Source: a virus
Reading direction: 5' to 3' (one strand)
Length of the DNA: 64,000 nt
IMG/VR virus record: IMGVR_UViG_3300032268_001296
Span: 1-64,000 of that record
In this document: one piece after another, positions 38,154 to 48,079 of the stretch
How the letters are laid out: every line of letters starts with the position of its first letter
Position numbering within the stretch: the stretch's first letter is position 1
The notes under the pieces: model-generated
What the model was told of the DNA's origin: nothing
Database searches by the model: none
The model's input: only the letters and a program-made list of their open reading frames with translations
Made by a program: the position numbers and the translations under genes

Positions 38154-40401
38154 TCATTTTTGCAGAAACTTGCTTCGCATTTGGATTTTGAATCAGGAAT
38201 TTTGCAATTGGGATCTCGATGTTTTTTCGAACAATCTTTTTGATGTCGCGAGCATGATCTTCGTTTTTAAAATCAATAAAATCTGAAGCTTCAATCGACA
38301 TTTGCAGATCAACGCCATTCTTCTTCATGGATTCTTTAATTTCATTCAATTTAAAACTAAAGATTTTTGACACAGATGCTGAAGACAGAGAGTTGAATAC
38401 TACCACCTCATCGATGCGAGAAGCCAGCTCTGGCGCAAGGTAGCTGTTTACGGAAGCTTGGTAAGCATCTTGCTTGTCGATCTGTTCTGGAGCGAATCCA
38501 AGCTGCTTAGACTGCACTGAGTTAGAGCCTACATTGCTGGTCATGACGATAATGCATCGTGAAAAATCAATAGACCTATTCAAATTATCTTTCAAAGATG
38601 CTTCGTCTAGAATTTGCAACAAGAGATTTAAAACATTTGGATTGCACTTTTCGGCTTCATCAAACAAAATCAAACTATTGGGATTCTTCCTCACAAACTC
38701 TGTAAGCAGCCCCCCCTCTTCAAAGCCGACATAGCCAGCGCTAGCTCCAATCAAACGAGAAATAGAAGATTGCTCTTGGTATTCGCTCATATTGATTTGC
38801 AAAAAGCTTTTTTCGTTTCCGTAAAACTCTTTTGCAATTTTTTTAGCTGTGAAAGTTTTGCCGACGCTTGTCGGGCCAACAAAAAAGAAGCTGGCAATTG
38901 GGCGAGTGGAACTTTGCAATCCAACTTTAGCACACGCTAGCAAATCATAGATTTTTGAGATATTTTCTTCTTGTCCATAAACATATTGATTAATGCTTTG
39001 CTCAAAAGAGCTGAACTTTTTAGAACTCGATTGTTTGATTGTTTCAATATCAACGTTAATTTTTTCAGCAATTACTGAATAAATATCATTTGCCGAGACT
39101 TTTGTATTTTTTCTCTTGCTTCTAATTCTCGCTTTGGAAGAAGCCAAGTCAATAACATCAAAAGCTTTATCTGGAAATCTTTGATTTGGAAGATAGGTTT
39201 CGCACAATTTAACAGCCAACTCTCCAAGTTCATTAGAGAATTTAATGTTGTGATGCAATTCATAACCAGGTAGCGATCCTTGAATCATCAAAAGAGTATC
39301 CTTTGCATCAGGCTCATCTACATACACGGCATGAAATCTGCGAGCAAGAGCTGCATCTTTTTCAAAATGCTTTTTATATTCAGAAGATGTTGTAGCTCCA
39401 ATACATTTAATTTCTCCACGAGCAAGAGAAGGTTTGATTATATTGGCAAAATCTTGAGCGCCTTCTTTGCTTCCAGCTCCAACGATAGTATGAATTTCGT
39501 CAATAAACAGAATGCAGTCTTTTTCTTTTTTAAGCTCAGAAAGAAGCTGATTCAATCGAGCTTCAAATTGACCTCTATATTTAGTTCCAGCAACTAAAGC
39601 TGCAACATCCAAAGAATAAATATTCTTGTTCTTTAGTGGACCATTGTAATCTGGATCTTCAATCAATTGAGCTAGACCTTCTACAATTGTAGTTTTGCCA
39701 GTTCCAGCTTCACCAATCAAAACACAGTTGCTTTTCAATTTGCGGCACAAAACTTCTTGCATTAATCCGATTTCTTTTTCTCTTCCAGAGATTTTTGAAA
39801 AAGATGGAAGCTTTACTTGTTCATTAAGAAGAGAGCAGTATTTATTAATACTGCTAATGCTGGAATGTTCTTCATCTTCATCATCCTCGTCTTCATCATC
39901 TAAAACAAGATCTTCGTCTCCAAACATGGTATTTGGATTTTCTCCAGCAATAAAAGCAAGAACAGAAAGTTTTAGATGTTCTGTGTCGATGTCTCTTTCC
40001 AAGAGCAAATCGCAAAATCTTGGATGGCTTTCCAAAAAGGAATAAATAATATGCTCAGTGCCAACATATGCATGTTCATATTTTTTAGAAATCTTGTGAG
40101 AAGCAATCAGAAGAACACCTAAGTCCTTTGAAACTTCGAAAGACTTAAGATTATTGTTAATAAACGCAGAAGGATTCTCTTTTGCAATTTTGTCAATGAC
40201 ACTGATGATTTTTTTCTGCGTAAGCAAGATTCCCCTGCTCTTAAGAAAACTTTCGAAACATCCACTCGAATTTTTAAAGCACAAATAAAACATGTGCATT
40301 GAGTTTCCCACGCTGTGACCCTCTTGATCTGCAAAATCTTTTAGTTGATCTAGAGATCTAGAAGCACTAGAGGTAAAATTAATCTTTCCTACGTCCATCA
40401 T
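38128..40401 (-). CDS. Clp-family AAA+ unfoldase (ClpC/ClpA-like)
   Basis: Start ATG 40401 (an upstream TTG is ignored, because a late motif lies before this ATG). 757 residues with two AAA+ modules: Walker A GEAGTGKT (about 230-237) with LFIDEIHT, and GPTSVGKT with LILFDEAEKC. An N-terminal ClpN-like helical region (1-150) is followed by an acidic stretch (about 162-178). After TSNVG in module 2 comes SKQLGFAPEQ, aligning with the ClpP-binding loop (xGF) of ClpC. It lacks a long middle domain. It could unfold tagged proteins and feed them to host ClpP, or remodel phage complexes. Confidence 0.88.
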   Translation of the reverse strand: MMDVGKINFTSSASRSLDQLKDFADQEGHSVGNSMHMFYLCFKNSSGCFESFLKSRGILLTQKKIISVIDKIAKENPSAFINNNLKSFEVSKDLGVLLIASHKISKKYEHAYVGTEHIIYSFLESHPRFCDLLLERDIDTEHLKLSVLAFIAGENPNTMFGDEDLVLDDEDEDDEDEEHSSISSINKYCSLLNEQVKLPSFSKISGREKEIGLMQEVLCRKLKSNCVLIGEAGTGKTTIVEGLAQLIEDPDYNGPLKNKNIYSLDVAALVAGTKYRGQFEARLNQLLSELKKEKDCILFIDEIHTIVGAGSKEGAQDFANIIKPSLARGEIKCIGATTSSEYKKHFEKDAALARRFHAVYVDEPDAKDTLLMIQGSLPGYELHHNIKFSNELGELAVKLCETYLPNQRFPDKAFDVIDLASSKARIRSKRKNTKVSANDIYSVIAEKINVDIETIKQSSSKKFSSFEQSINQYVYGQEENISKIYDLLACAKVGLQSSTRPIASFFFVGPTSVGKTFTAKKIAKEFYGNEKSFLQINMSEYQEQSSISRLIGASAGYVGFEEGGLLTEFVRKNPNSLILFDEAEKCNPNVLNLLLQILDEASLKDNLNRSIDFSRCIIVMTSNVGSNSVQSKQLGFAPEQIDKQDAYQASVNSYLAPELASRIDEVVVFNSLSSASVSKIFSFKLNEIKESMKKNGVDLQMSIEASDFIDFKNEDHARDIKKIVRKNIEIPIAKFLIQNPNAKQVSAKMIDNKLNIC

Positions 40402-40414
40402 AATATTTTTACAC
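40402..40414 (-). promoter_or_regulatory. GTGTAA late motif of the Clp gene
   Basis: GTGTAAAAATATT then ATGATG, 13 bases, in the gap after the polymerase stop. Confidence 0.5.
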
Positions 40415-40417
40415 AAG

Positions 40418-42976
40418 TTATTTAACTTCTGAGAGCTTCATATAGATTTTATCTTCAAGCAAGGACAATTTATCGATAATCACGATATCGTTGCTTTTCT
40501 TGCCAATCAAAACAAATACGTCACCCTTCTTGGGAAGCTTCTTTCCAGATTTAATGTATTGAGAGTATTTTGATTCGCGAGCGGAGTCCAAAAACAAACC
40601 AGTGACTCTGCCGCACTCATCGTAAGCTTCGATACGAGCATACTTATTACCATTCAAACTAGTTCTTGCTACAGTATCGCTCACTGTTCCAACAAAGCGA
40701 ACAATGCTATTATTTTCTTGATCAGAAATCGTGCCACTTGACAACAATTCTCCACCAACTTCATGCTTAAAGATCTCTCGAATATTTTGCGAATAGCTAT
40801 ATCCAAGAAGTTTAGATTCAAAATGCCAATTAGCGAATTTTAAGTGCTTGCGGTTTTTTTCGTAAATTTCTTTGTATGGAGAGTATTTCTTTTTAAATGT
40901 TTCAAATCTCTTTTCTGAAAAGATTTTTTTGTTGTCGTCTCCAATCAAAGATTCTTTGACTGCCGCACTGATAGATTCCAGAATATCGAAATCGTATTTT
41001 TCGCCCAAAGAAATAAAATTTCTCTTTTCTCTGTCTGTTAGAGAGTTGAAGGTCTGAGCTTCTAGAACAAGTCGGCATCTATCCTTTTTAACAAAGGCGT
41101 CTAGAACTCCAGCTTGAATCAAAGCAGAAAGAACTCCGATATTTACGCCAACTTGCTTTGCAGCCATGAATACTTCGTATTTATTGGCAAACTCAGATTC
41201 TCTGAACTCCAAAAGAGATTCGAGAACTTTGGTTGAAACTCCTTTGATGGTATTCAATCCATAACGGATATTCTTGCCTTCAATGCAAAAATCAATCTGA
41301 GATTTCGAAAGATCAGGCGGCAAAAGCTTGATATCGAAATAGCTCAACTCTTGAGTAATCTTATGAATTTCTTCGTGAGGATTTGGCTCAAATTGAGCAT
41401 ATTTCAAAAGACTAAGGAAGAATTGTTGTGGATAGTTAAACTTAAGATAAACAGTAATTGCAGCTAGATTAGCGTAAGAAATACTATGGCTCTTATTGAA
41501 TGAATAGTTTGCAGAGTCTTCTGCGACCTTCCAAAGAATATCCGCAATGTTTGGATCAAGCTGGTTCTCAGAAACCTTTTCTCGAATCTTCTGCTGCCAA
41601 GAAGCCATTTGGTCTACCTTCTTCTTGCCAACAATTCGACGAAGCTGTTCCGCTTCATCCAAACTGAAACCGACTTTTGTAGCCATCTTCATCAACTGTT
41701 CTTGGTAAAGGGGAATTCCTCCCGTATAACTTAGAACGTCATCAAAGAAAGGATGGACAGATTGGAACTCTCCATTGCGAGCGTAATCTGCATAGCGATC
41801 CATGAAATCGAGAGCGCCTGGTCTTGCGATAGCAACAACAGCAGAGAGCTGTTCTAGATTCTTAGGAGCAACCTTCTGAGCGACCCTGAAGTTCGTGTCA
41901 GCTTCGATCTGGAATAGTCCGCTTGGAGCTTTGATCGTTTGCAGCGCAGCGTAAATAGTCGGATCATTTACATCAATATCGGAAGCCTTGATTCCAATTT
42001 GCTGGCAAACATCATGAACCACCGAAAGAGTTCGGAGACCAAGAATATCGAACTTTACAGTCAGTTCAGACACATTATTCATGTCGTAACCAGACATTAC
42101 CGCTCCATCGCCTGTGTTTTGCATTGGCATGATTTCATCCATTTTATAATAGCTGATGGCAATACCAGATGGATGAACGCCAGTGTTTTTGGCAAGACCT
42201 TCGATCTTCTTTGCAATATTGAAAATCTTTTTATTTTTTAAAGCAAATGATTTAAAAGCTTCACTTTCTGAAAAAGCTTCTGACAATTTTGCAACTTTGC
42301 CAAACTTCTTTGGAATAGTATCGCTGATTTCATTAACAGAAGATTCTGACATTTCTCCAACAATCTTACCGCACTCTTTAATGCACAGCTTACTGCTTAG
42401 AGTATTTAAAGTGAGAATCTTAGATGTTTTCCCTTTGTACTTTTTATTAATATAATCAATGACTTCCTGACGACGATCATAACTAATATCGTTATCAACG
42501 TCTGGAGCTAGGCTTCCGTCAAGAAACTCTTCTCCGTTAACAATGATTTTTTTAGCTCTGCTTTTAGAAACGAATCTCTCAAAGAATAGATCATACTTGA
42601 TTGGATCGATATTCGTCACTCCAATAACATAAAGCACAAGAGATCCTGCGGCACTGCCTCGACCAGCGCCAGTAGGAATGCCAGTTTCATGACAGAAGTT
42701 TATAACGTCCCAGTTCAATAGAACATAATCAATGAAACCTAATTCATTAAACACACCAAGCTCCATAGAAAGCCTATCGTAGTACTCCTGCTTGTTTGGC
42801 AAAGAATCAATTCCCTTCTGCTTCACTTTCATGAAGCATAGCTTTCGAAGGAACGTAAAATTGCTAATAGTAGAGGAGCATCCAAGCATGTCATAGTATT
42901 TCTGTTCAATGTGAATACTTGGAAGCTTGACTCCAGCTGGAAATGGGTTTTGGTATTCTGCAAATAAATCTTTCAT
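40418..42976 (-). CDS. DNA polymerase III alpha subunit, catalytic core
   Basis: 852 residues. The palm opens with PTGAGRGSAAGSLVLYVIG (101-119), the active-site PDVDNDISYDRRQEV (158-172, the PDxDxD motif) and VKFDILGLRTLSVV (about 295-308). Helix-hairpin-helix and OB-fold regions fill the C-terminal third. The N-terminal PHP domain of a normal DnaE is missing; it and an exonuclease are separate genes directly upstream in the same operon with 4-base overlaps. This is the replicative polymerase of the phage. Confidence 0.92.
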   Translation of the reverse strand: MKDLFAEYQNPFPAGVKLPSIHIEQKYYDMLGCSSTISNFTFLRKLCFMKVKQKGIDSLPNKQEYYDRLSMELGVFNELGFIDYVLLNWDVINFCHETGIPTGAGRGSAAGSLVLYVIGVTNIDPIKYDLFFERFVSKSRAKKIIVNGEEFLDGSLAPDVDNDISYDRRQEVIDYINKKYKGKTSKILTLNTLSSKLCIKECGKIVGEMSESSVNEISDTIPKKFGKVAKLSEAFSESEAFKSFALKNKKIFNIAKKIEGLAKNTGVHPSGIAISYYKMDEIMPMQNTGDGAVMSGYDMNNVSELTVKFDILGLRTLSVVHDVCQQIGIKASDIDVNDPTIYAALQTIKAPSGLFQIEADTNFRVAQKVAPKNLEQLSAVVAIARPGALDFMDRYADYARNGEFQSVHPFFDDVLSYTGGIPLYQEQLMKMATKVGFSLDEAEQLRRIVGKKKVDQMASWQQKIREKVSENQLDPNIADILWKVAEDSANYSFNKSHSISYANLAAITVYLKFNYPQQFFLSLLKYAQFEPNPHEEIHKITQELSYFDIKLLPPDLSKSQIDFCIEGKNIRYGLNTIKGVSTKVLESLLEFRESEFANKYEVFMAAKQVGVNIGVLSALIQAGVLDAFVKKDRCRLVLEAQTFNSLTDREKRNFISLGEKYDFDILESISAAVKESLIGDDNKKIFSEKRFETFKKKYSPYKEIYEKNRKHLKFANWHFESKLLGYSYSQNIREIFKHEVGGELLSSGTISDQENNSIVRFVGTVSDTVARTSLNGNKYARIEAYDECGRVTGLFLDSARESKYSQYIKSGKKLPKKGDVFVLIGKKSNDIVIIDKLSLLEDKIYMKLSEVK

Positions 42977-43605
42977 ACTTCAATATCGTAAATTTGTTTT
43001 AGGAAAATTTGGAATGTCATTTCGATGTCATACAAAGCATCGTGGAGCTTGTGTGGATCGTGAGGAATATTGTAATGCTTCAACATACTAGCTTGAGAAG
43101 TCTTGAGTCCTTTCTCTTTGTGGTTTAAAAGCTTATACTGCCAAGACAAAAAATTAGATTTGTCTGGAAGAATATTTTTAAAGATTGCTGTTGACAAAGA
43201 CTTTGTATCAATGATGCGATCAAGATATGAGTAGTCACTTTTTCTACCCATCTCTTTTAGCCAAACATTCAACATGTAAACATCAAAGCCCAAAATGTTT
43301 TGACCAATAACAATATAACTAGGATCAAAAAGATATTTAGAAAGATCGCTCCAAACTTTTACTGGATCTTCTGCTCGCCTTTCATATTCATCTTCGGAAA
43401 ATCCAGTGATTTTTGCAGCTCCATCAGAAACTTGCAAACTTTCCCACTTGATAAATCGATCATTTTTACTTGTGATGTTTCTGCCTTCCGCAGTAATCCA
43501 TGCGCATTGCCAAGGACGAGAGCGAACCAAATTTAAGCCTTCTGTCTCACAGTCAATAATGAGATATTTTTGATTTTTTTGAAATCTAAGTAGTTCTTCT
43601 TTCAT
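42973..43605 (-). CDS. DEDD 3'-5' exonuclease (DnaQ/epsilon-like)
   Basis: 210 residues. Exo I IIDCETEGLN (D, E; about 16-25), Exo II region IGQNILGFDVYMLN (about 99-112) and Exo III HKLHDALYDIEMTFQIF (H, D; about 183-199) form a DEDDh exonuclease, the family of polymerase proofreading subunits. Lies between the PHP-like gene and the polymerase core with ATGA overlaps, so equal expression is expected. Likely proofreading for the split polymerase. Confidence 0.9.
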   Translation of the reverse strand: MKEELLRFQKNQKYLIIDCETEGLNLVRSRPWQCAWITAEGRNITSKNDRFIKWESLQVSDGAAKITGFSEDEYERRAEDPVKVWSDLSKYLFDPSYIVIGQNILGFDVYMLNVWLKEMGRKSDYSYLDRIIDTKSLSTAIFKNILPDKSNFLSWQYKLLNHKEKGLKTSQASMLKHYNIPHDPHKLHDALYDIEMTFQIFLKQIYDIEV

Positions 43606-44345
43606 TGTTCTTCAAATGATTCCCAGCAGAATTCCTCGCTGCCGAAATGGTTTAGGTTGGGGGATGAGAGCGTAGCTTGCTTTCCGAAGCTACGATTACA
43701 AATAGCTTTATAAGTTTGAAGAGCTTCACAGTCAGACCGATACCTATAGTAAATAGATTTTGCCAACTGGACGTTACTATTTCTTATTGAAGCGTAATCT
43801 ACAACAGCCTTTTCAATCATTTCATCGAAAGGTAGACCGTTTCTTTCGACAAAATATACTGGATTAATATCTTGAAAATCTGGAGTGCAGTTTGCTAGAT
43901 AAAGATGATTCCTAAAAATAAAAGAATCATAAAATGGCACAGCCAAAAGCATATTCTGAGTCCACAAGCGACAGAGATCTTCATTTGTCACGACGCCATC
44001 ATATTCAGTATTAATATGGCTGTAAAAGGAATACAGATCTCGACAACCCTGATCATTAAGAGCAAATGCGATAAGCTTGTGATGAGAATCTGAAGAATTC
44101 TTATCTGTGCAGCAAGAGAATCTATAACCAAAAATAAGCTTAAATCCAAGCTCCTTTGCCTTCTTGAAGGCATCAAAGAAGCCGATCATTGAATCTTCTA
44201 CTAGATAGACAGTATCTAGCTTTGCATCTTGCGCTATAGAAAAAATACTATCTGGACCATCATCGCGAACTTTGTCGGGATGGTCCAGAGTCAGAATACT
44301 TTTTCCAATTGAATTGGTAGATTTAAATAGTGGAATCATTCTCAT
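43602..44345 (-). CDS. Degenerate PHP domain of DNA polymerase III alpha
   Basis: Start ATG 44345 chosen because -10 box TATTCT ends 5 bases before it. The 247 residues follow the layout of the DnaE PHP domain (SIFSIAQDAKLDTVYLVEDSMIGFFDAFKKAKELGFKLIFGYRF matches the strand-helix after the first PHP motif), but the HxH and other metal-binding histidines are missing. It is therefore probably a structural, non-catalytic subunit. First of three overlapping genes for the polymerase. Confidence 0.7.
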   Translation of the reverse strand: MRMIPLFKSTNSIGKSILTLDHPDKVRDDGPDSIFSIAQDAKLDTVYLVEDSMIGFFDAFKKAKELGFKLIFGYRFSCCTDKNSSDSHHKLIAFALNDQGCRDLYSFYSHINTEYDGVVTNEDLCRLWTQNMLLAVPFYDSFIFRNHLYLANCTPDFQDINPVYFVERNGLPFDEMIEKAVVDYASIRNSNVQLAKSIYYRYRSDCEALQTYKAICNRSFGKQATLSSPNLNHFGSEEFCWESFEEQ

Positions 44346-44350
44346 TGAAG

Positions 44351-44378
44351 AGAATACCATAACCACGCCGCAAGTCAA
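44351..44378 (-). promoter_or_regulatory. Sigma70-like promoter of the polymerase operon
   Basis: TTGACT-N16-TATTCT, 5 bases before ATG 44345. Confidence 0.75.
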
Positions 44379-44395
44379 TCATTAATGCAGGATTT

Positions 44396-45499
44396 TTATT
44401 TTTTAGAAGAATAAGCTTTTTTATTGAATGCTGGGCATCCAGCATAATAACGCTTCTCAAAAGTATGCTTTTCTGGAACTAAAGAAATTTCAAACTCATT
44501 TTCATGATATGATTTTACAAGCTTTCCACTTTCATTTAAAATGGCAATATAATGAAAATCAAACTTCATTGGACAATGCCACATTGGAGTTCCATCTTTC
44601 TTAAGTTGCCCTTTGACTTTTGCGAAACCGCATTGAAGTGGACCGCTAAATGAGTTATCAGATGGAAATGGTTGAGTTGCTGCAAGGTTTCCACAGGAAT
44701 CTTTTTCTGTGAAATTATCAAGATAAGCCTGCATTCCGCTTAACTGATACTCAAATCCAGAAAGATCGTCTTCTGAGATAGGTTGCATTAAAACGACTCC
44801 ACAGCCTTTTTCCCTCTTCTTATCAAGAAGGCTGTTTGCACCATACCTAAGCTTAGCTGATTTTTTATCATCAAGATCAAATTTCAAAAACAAGAATTCA
44901 CTCTGTCTATTTTGATAATCTGGATAAAGATGTTTCACAGCAAGACTATACATGTAGTCTTGAAGATTATCAGAAATTTCCTTACCTTTAAAGACTTGCT
45001 TGCTGCTTTTAAAGTCTCGAATCAAAGCAAACTTGTTTTCTTTATACAAGAACAGCTTATCAATGAACCCTTTGATTTTGTACTTAATCCCCTCATCCTC
45101 TGAAACATGAACGATTTCGAAATCTTTTTCTGAAATAGCTTCTGTTGGGATATTAGAGTTTTCTCCATAGAAATCATATTCTAGACCATTTAAGGTCATT
45201 TCCTTGATCATCTCAATATTCTCTTCATCATCTACGCCAGATTTTTTTGCGTGTTTTAAAACCAAGCGCTTCACAGACTCAACGGCAAAGATATCTTCTT
45301 CTTCAATAATTTTTTGGTATGTCTTCTTTCGACGAGGCTCGCCCAACAATTCAAAAACTAAGTGACAGATTGATCCTCTCTTAGCTCCATCGTTTGATGA
45401 ATCAGGCAGGCTCAATTTATACTTTGCCCAATACAACCAACTACAAGATTGAGCGGTTTTGATTCTACTGGCAGACAAAGGTGTTTCTGGATTACTCAT
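44396..45499 (-). CDS. PD-(D/E)XK exonuclease, RecB/Cas4-like
   Basis: 367 residues: N-terminal SASRIKTAQSCSWLYWAKYKL (Cys and aromatic rich, RecB-nuclease entry), GSICHLVFELL (about 42-52), then the core GFIDKLFLYKENKFALIRDFKSSKQ (about 142-166, D...DFK, i.e. D-x(n)-D/E-x-K) and QDYMYSLAVKHLYP. Four Cys near the ends could hold an iron-sulfur cluster as in AddB/Cas4. Function in replication or recombination follows from the operon with primase and helicase. Confidence 0.8.
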   Translation of the reverse strand: MSNPETPLSASRIKTAQSCSWLYWAKYKLSLPDSSNDGAKRGSICHLVFELLGEPRRKKTYQKIIEEEDIFAVESVKRLVLKHAKKSGVDDEENIEMIKEMTLNGLEYDFYGENSNIPTEAISEKDFEIVHVSEDEGIKYKIKGFIDKLFLYKENKFALIRDFKSSKQVFKGKEISDNLQDYMYSLAVKHLYPDYQNRQSEFLFLKFDLDDKKSAKLRYGANSLLDKKREKGCGVVLMQPISEDDLSGFEYQLSGMQAYLDNFTEKDSCGNLAATQPFPSDNSFSGPLQCGFAKVKGQLKKDGTPMWHCPMKFDFHYIAILNESGKLVKSYHENEFEISLVPEKHTFEKRYYAGCPAFNKKAYSSKK

Positions 45500-46568
45500 A
45501 ATTTTCGATTAGTTTGATCAAAGAAGCAGCCTCTTTCTGTTTAAAAAAGTTCATGTATTTTTTAACATACGAATGAAGATTTTGAAGATAATTCTTTTTA
45601 TCAGTTTCTGTATTATACCAAGATTTAAGATCTTCTCCACTTTGATAAGCATCAGATAGATCATTAAATCCTTCTGGCGGCATTCGGATCTCCAAACAAT
45701 CAAAGTCAAAATAAGGACGAAGAGACATCAAAATCTTAACCGCTCCTTTGTATCCATGATTTGTGGAAGAATGAAAATCGTTATTTGTAGAAATAATAAT
45801 CTTCTTGATTGGCATGGAATTTAGATAAGCAATAATTGAAGAGCTGCATCCAATTCCAAAAGTAACAATATTATTTTTAACTCCAGATTCAAAAAGAGCC
45901 ATGCTATCTCCGATACTTTCCACAAGAACAACTTCTTGCTTTTCTTTAATCACAGAATCAATAGAAGATTCGTTTGGAATATAAGCTGGATATACCCAGT
46001 TCTTTCTCTTCCCAAGATGCTTCCACTTTGGAGAAAGTTCATTTCCTTCGTCAATTTTACGACCACTAAACCCAATAATTTGGGAATGCTCATTGTATAT
46101 AGGAAATACCATTCTTCGATACATTTTTCCAGCACCAGCAAGTCCAGTTTTGTAGAACTTCAAAGTGTCTTCTGAGAAGCCCTTTTTGGTGTAAAAGTTA
46201 TAATTTGGGAAAAGTTTTTGAAGGATTTCTTTTGGGTATATTTCTTCCATTTCGATAGTTTCTTTTTTAATGTAAACAAATTCATCGGACTTCTTCAAAG
46301 AAGCTGTGATTTCATTGATCTTTTTCTTATCCGAACCAATAGTAAGTTGCAGTAGCTTTTCGAAAGGAAGAGATTTTCCTCCATTTACGAAATCAGTCCA
46401 GACTCCAGTATTTTTATAGATACGAATCGACATTCTATTGTCGCCGCCTCTATACAAAGCATTGGTTCTCCAATGATTTCCAAAATCAACCAGAGTATAT
46501 CCAATTGTTTCTAGAGTAGATTGGATTTGAGATGGATCAACCGAAGTCTGGGATTGAGTCGTTGTCAT
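45492..46568 (-). CDS. DNA primase (DnaG-type, TOPRIM)
   Basis: 358 residues. YKNTGVWTDFVNGGKSLPFE (about 50-69) matches the DnaG region before the catalytic core, YRRMVFPIYNEHSQIIGFSGR (about 145-165) follows, and the TOPRIM Glu is in VVLVESIGDSMAL (about 212-224) with a later NNDFHSSTNHGY giving the acidic pair. No N-terminal zinc finger is seen and it is short. It overlaps the helicase gene by 32 bases and the two work as a primosome. Confidence 0.82.
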   Translation of the reverse strand: MTTTQSQTSVDPSQIQSTLETIGYTLVDFGNHWRTNALYRGGDNRMSIRIYKNTGVWTDFVNGGKSLPFEKLLQLTIGSDKKKINEITASLKKSDEFVYIKKETIEMEEIYPKEILQKLFPNYNFYTKKGFSEDTLKFYKTGLAGAGKMYRRMVFPIYNEHSQIIGFSGRKIDEGNELSPKWKHLGKRKNWVYPAYIPNESSIDSVIKEKQEVVLVESIGDSMALFESGVKNNIVTFGIGCSSSIIAYLNSMPIKKIIISTNNDFHSSTNHGYKGAVKILMSLRPYFDFDCLEIRMPPEGFNDLSDAYQSGEDLKSWYNTETDKKNYLQNLHSYVKKYMNFFKQKEAASLIKLIENYE

Positions 46569-48045
46569 TTTCGTCTAGTTCCAAGCGTCCTTCTGCAAGA
46601 GCAGCAATATCTCGAAGATCTCCTCTTTCTGTAATACAGAAGTTTTTGAATTCAAGATTGATAAAATTCTTTCTAAGAGTATCGCCAATCTGAACTGGTT
46701 CAACTGCTCCAGCAATATCTTTTCCAAGATGTCGAGCTTTTACGTTGATAAATTTATGAGTTCCAAAGCTGCGACCTTCGATCTCAATTTCATCAGCTGT
46801 TTTATTTCTCAAGATAAACATGTGGGAGCAGAACTGAGTGATTCTGTCAGAAAGAGAGACGATGCTTTCATCGTCAACAATATTTTGAGACTGACGATTA
46901 TTTGTAATACCGCTTCTGTTAGATTGAACAGAAGTAATCATTGGAATAACTGGATTTCCATCATGAAGAATTTCTTTTTGGATACACTTCTTGAATTTAT
47001 CAACCATTTCGCCAACGATCTGCCATTCGTTCTTTCCTCCAGAAGCTTCTGATGTAGTTTTGATATAGTCGAAAGAAAAGATCATTTGATTGCCTCTGCC
47101 GACTTTACCGTAGTAAAACCTCTTAAGAGTTTTAATCATAGAATCTACATCCATACCGCCAACATTGTAGTAATAGAATTTCATAGACTTGATCTTTGGC
47201 CAAGCTTCACGAACTTTGTTTACCACATCTTGACCAGCTCTGCGCCAATCTCCAGTTTCGAGCAAATGCATGGGAACACCAGTAATGGCAGCGCATTGAC
47301 GCATGATAAGTTCTTCTTTGCTCATTTCTCCATTATCAAAATGAAGAACGGGAACACCATATTTAATGCCGACCTTAGTGCTATAATCCATGCACCACTG
47401 AGTCTTACCAACACCAGAACGAGCAACAACAACTGTGATGTTGCCAGGTCTAAGCAAAGAACCATAAATCTGATTGATCTTTTCATGCGGACCCATCATC
47501 CCGAATTCTTTAATCGGATTGTTTCCGCGCTCCTCAATCATAGCCTCCATCTCATCATAGATGTTTTCTGGAGTGTCATTGCCAATTTCGTATAGATTAA
47601 TACGAGAATTATAAACATTGTCTGCTTGCTCAATAATTTGAGAATAAGGAGTTTCTGGAGAAACCGACTTCATCTTTTTCGCAATTTCCTGAGCAGACTC
47701 AAAAATCTCGCGCCTAATCGTAAACTTCTTCAACTCTTTAGCAGTTTTGATCAAGTTGCCTTTTGGAACTTTTCTCAAAGCGAGAGAGCGAATATAATCT
47801 GATGGATTAACTCGATCCTCAAAAGACAAACCCAAAGTGCTAATTCTTTGAGCGATAATGACTTCATCGATCTGCTCCCCAGAATCAATAGATTGCTTCA
47901 CAATCGTAAAGATTGTGCTGTGAAGATTAGAATCTTCTGAATAAAAGTCTTTCGAGCTAATAAAATTAGAAATTTCAGAGTAGCTTTCTGGCTCTTTAAT
48001 CAAAGCCGCAAGAAGTTGTTTTTCTAACTCAAGATTATATATCAT
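46537..48045 (-). CDS. Replicative helicase DnaB-like
   Basis: Start ATG 48045 (-10 box ends 5 bases before it). 502 residues: an N-terminal helical domain (LEKQLLAALIKEPE...), then a RecA-like motor with Walker A VARSGVGKT (about 208-215), Walker B-like IFSFDYIK, and a C-terminal VKARHLGKDIAGAVEPVQIG region with arginine-finger-type Arg/Lys. Hexameric 5'-3' helicase of the phage fork. Followed by primase. Confidence 0.9.
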   Translation of the reverse strand: MIYNLELEKQLLAALIKEPESYSEISNFISSKDFYSEDSNLHSTIFTIVKQSIDSGEQIDEVIIAQRISTLGLSFEDRVNPSDYIRSLALRKVPKGNLIKTAKELKKFTIRREIFESAQEIAKKMKSVSPETPYSQIIEQADNVYNSRINLYEIGNDTPENIYDEMEAMIEERGNNPIKEFGMMGPHEKINQIYGSLLRPGNITVVVARSGVGKTQWCMDYSTKVGIKYGVPVLHFDNGEMSKEELIMRQCAAITGVPMHLLETGDWRRAGQDVVNKVREAWPKIKSMKFYYYNVGGMDVDSMIKTLKRFYYGKVGRGNQMIFSFDYIKTTSEASGGKNEWQIVGEMVDKFKKCIQKEILHDGNPVIPMITSVQSNRSGITNNRQSQNIVDDESIVSLSDRITQFCSHMFILRNKTADEIEIEGRSFGTHKFINVKARHLGKDIAGAVEPVQIGDTLRKNFINLEFKNFCITERGDLRDIAALAEGRLELDENDNDSIPDFG

Positions 48046-48050
48046 ATCCA

Positions 48051-48078
48051 ATTATTGCTATGTATTTCGAAAAGTCAA
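48051..48078 (-). promoter_or_regulatory. Sigma70-like promoter of the dnaB operon
   Basis: TTGACT-N16-AATAAT, 5 bases before ATG 48045; same geometry as the polymerase operon promoter. Confidence 0.65.
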
Positions 48079-48079
48079 T

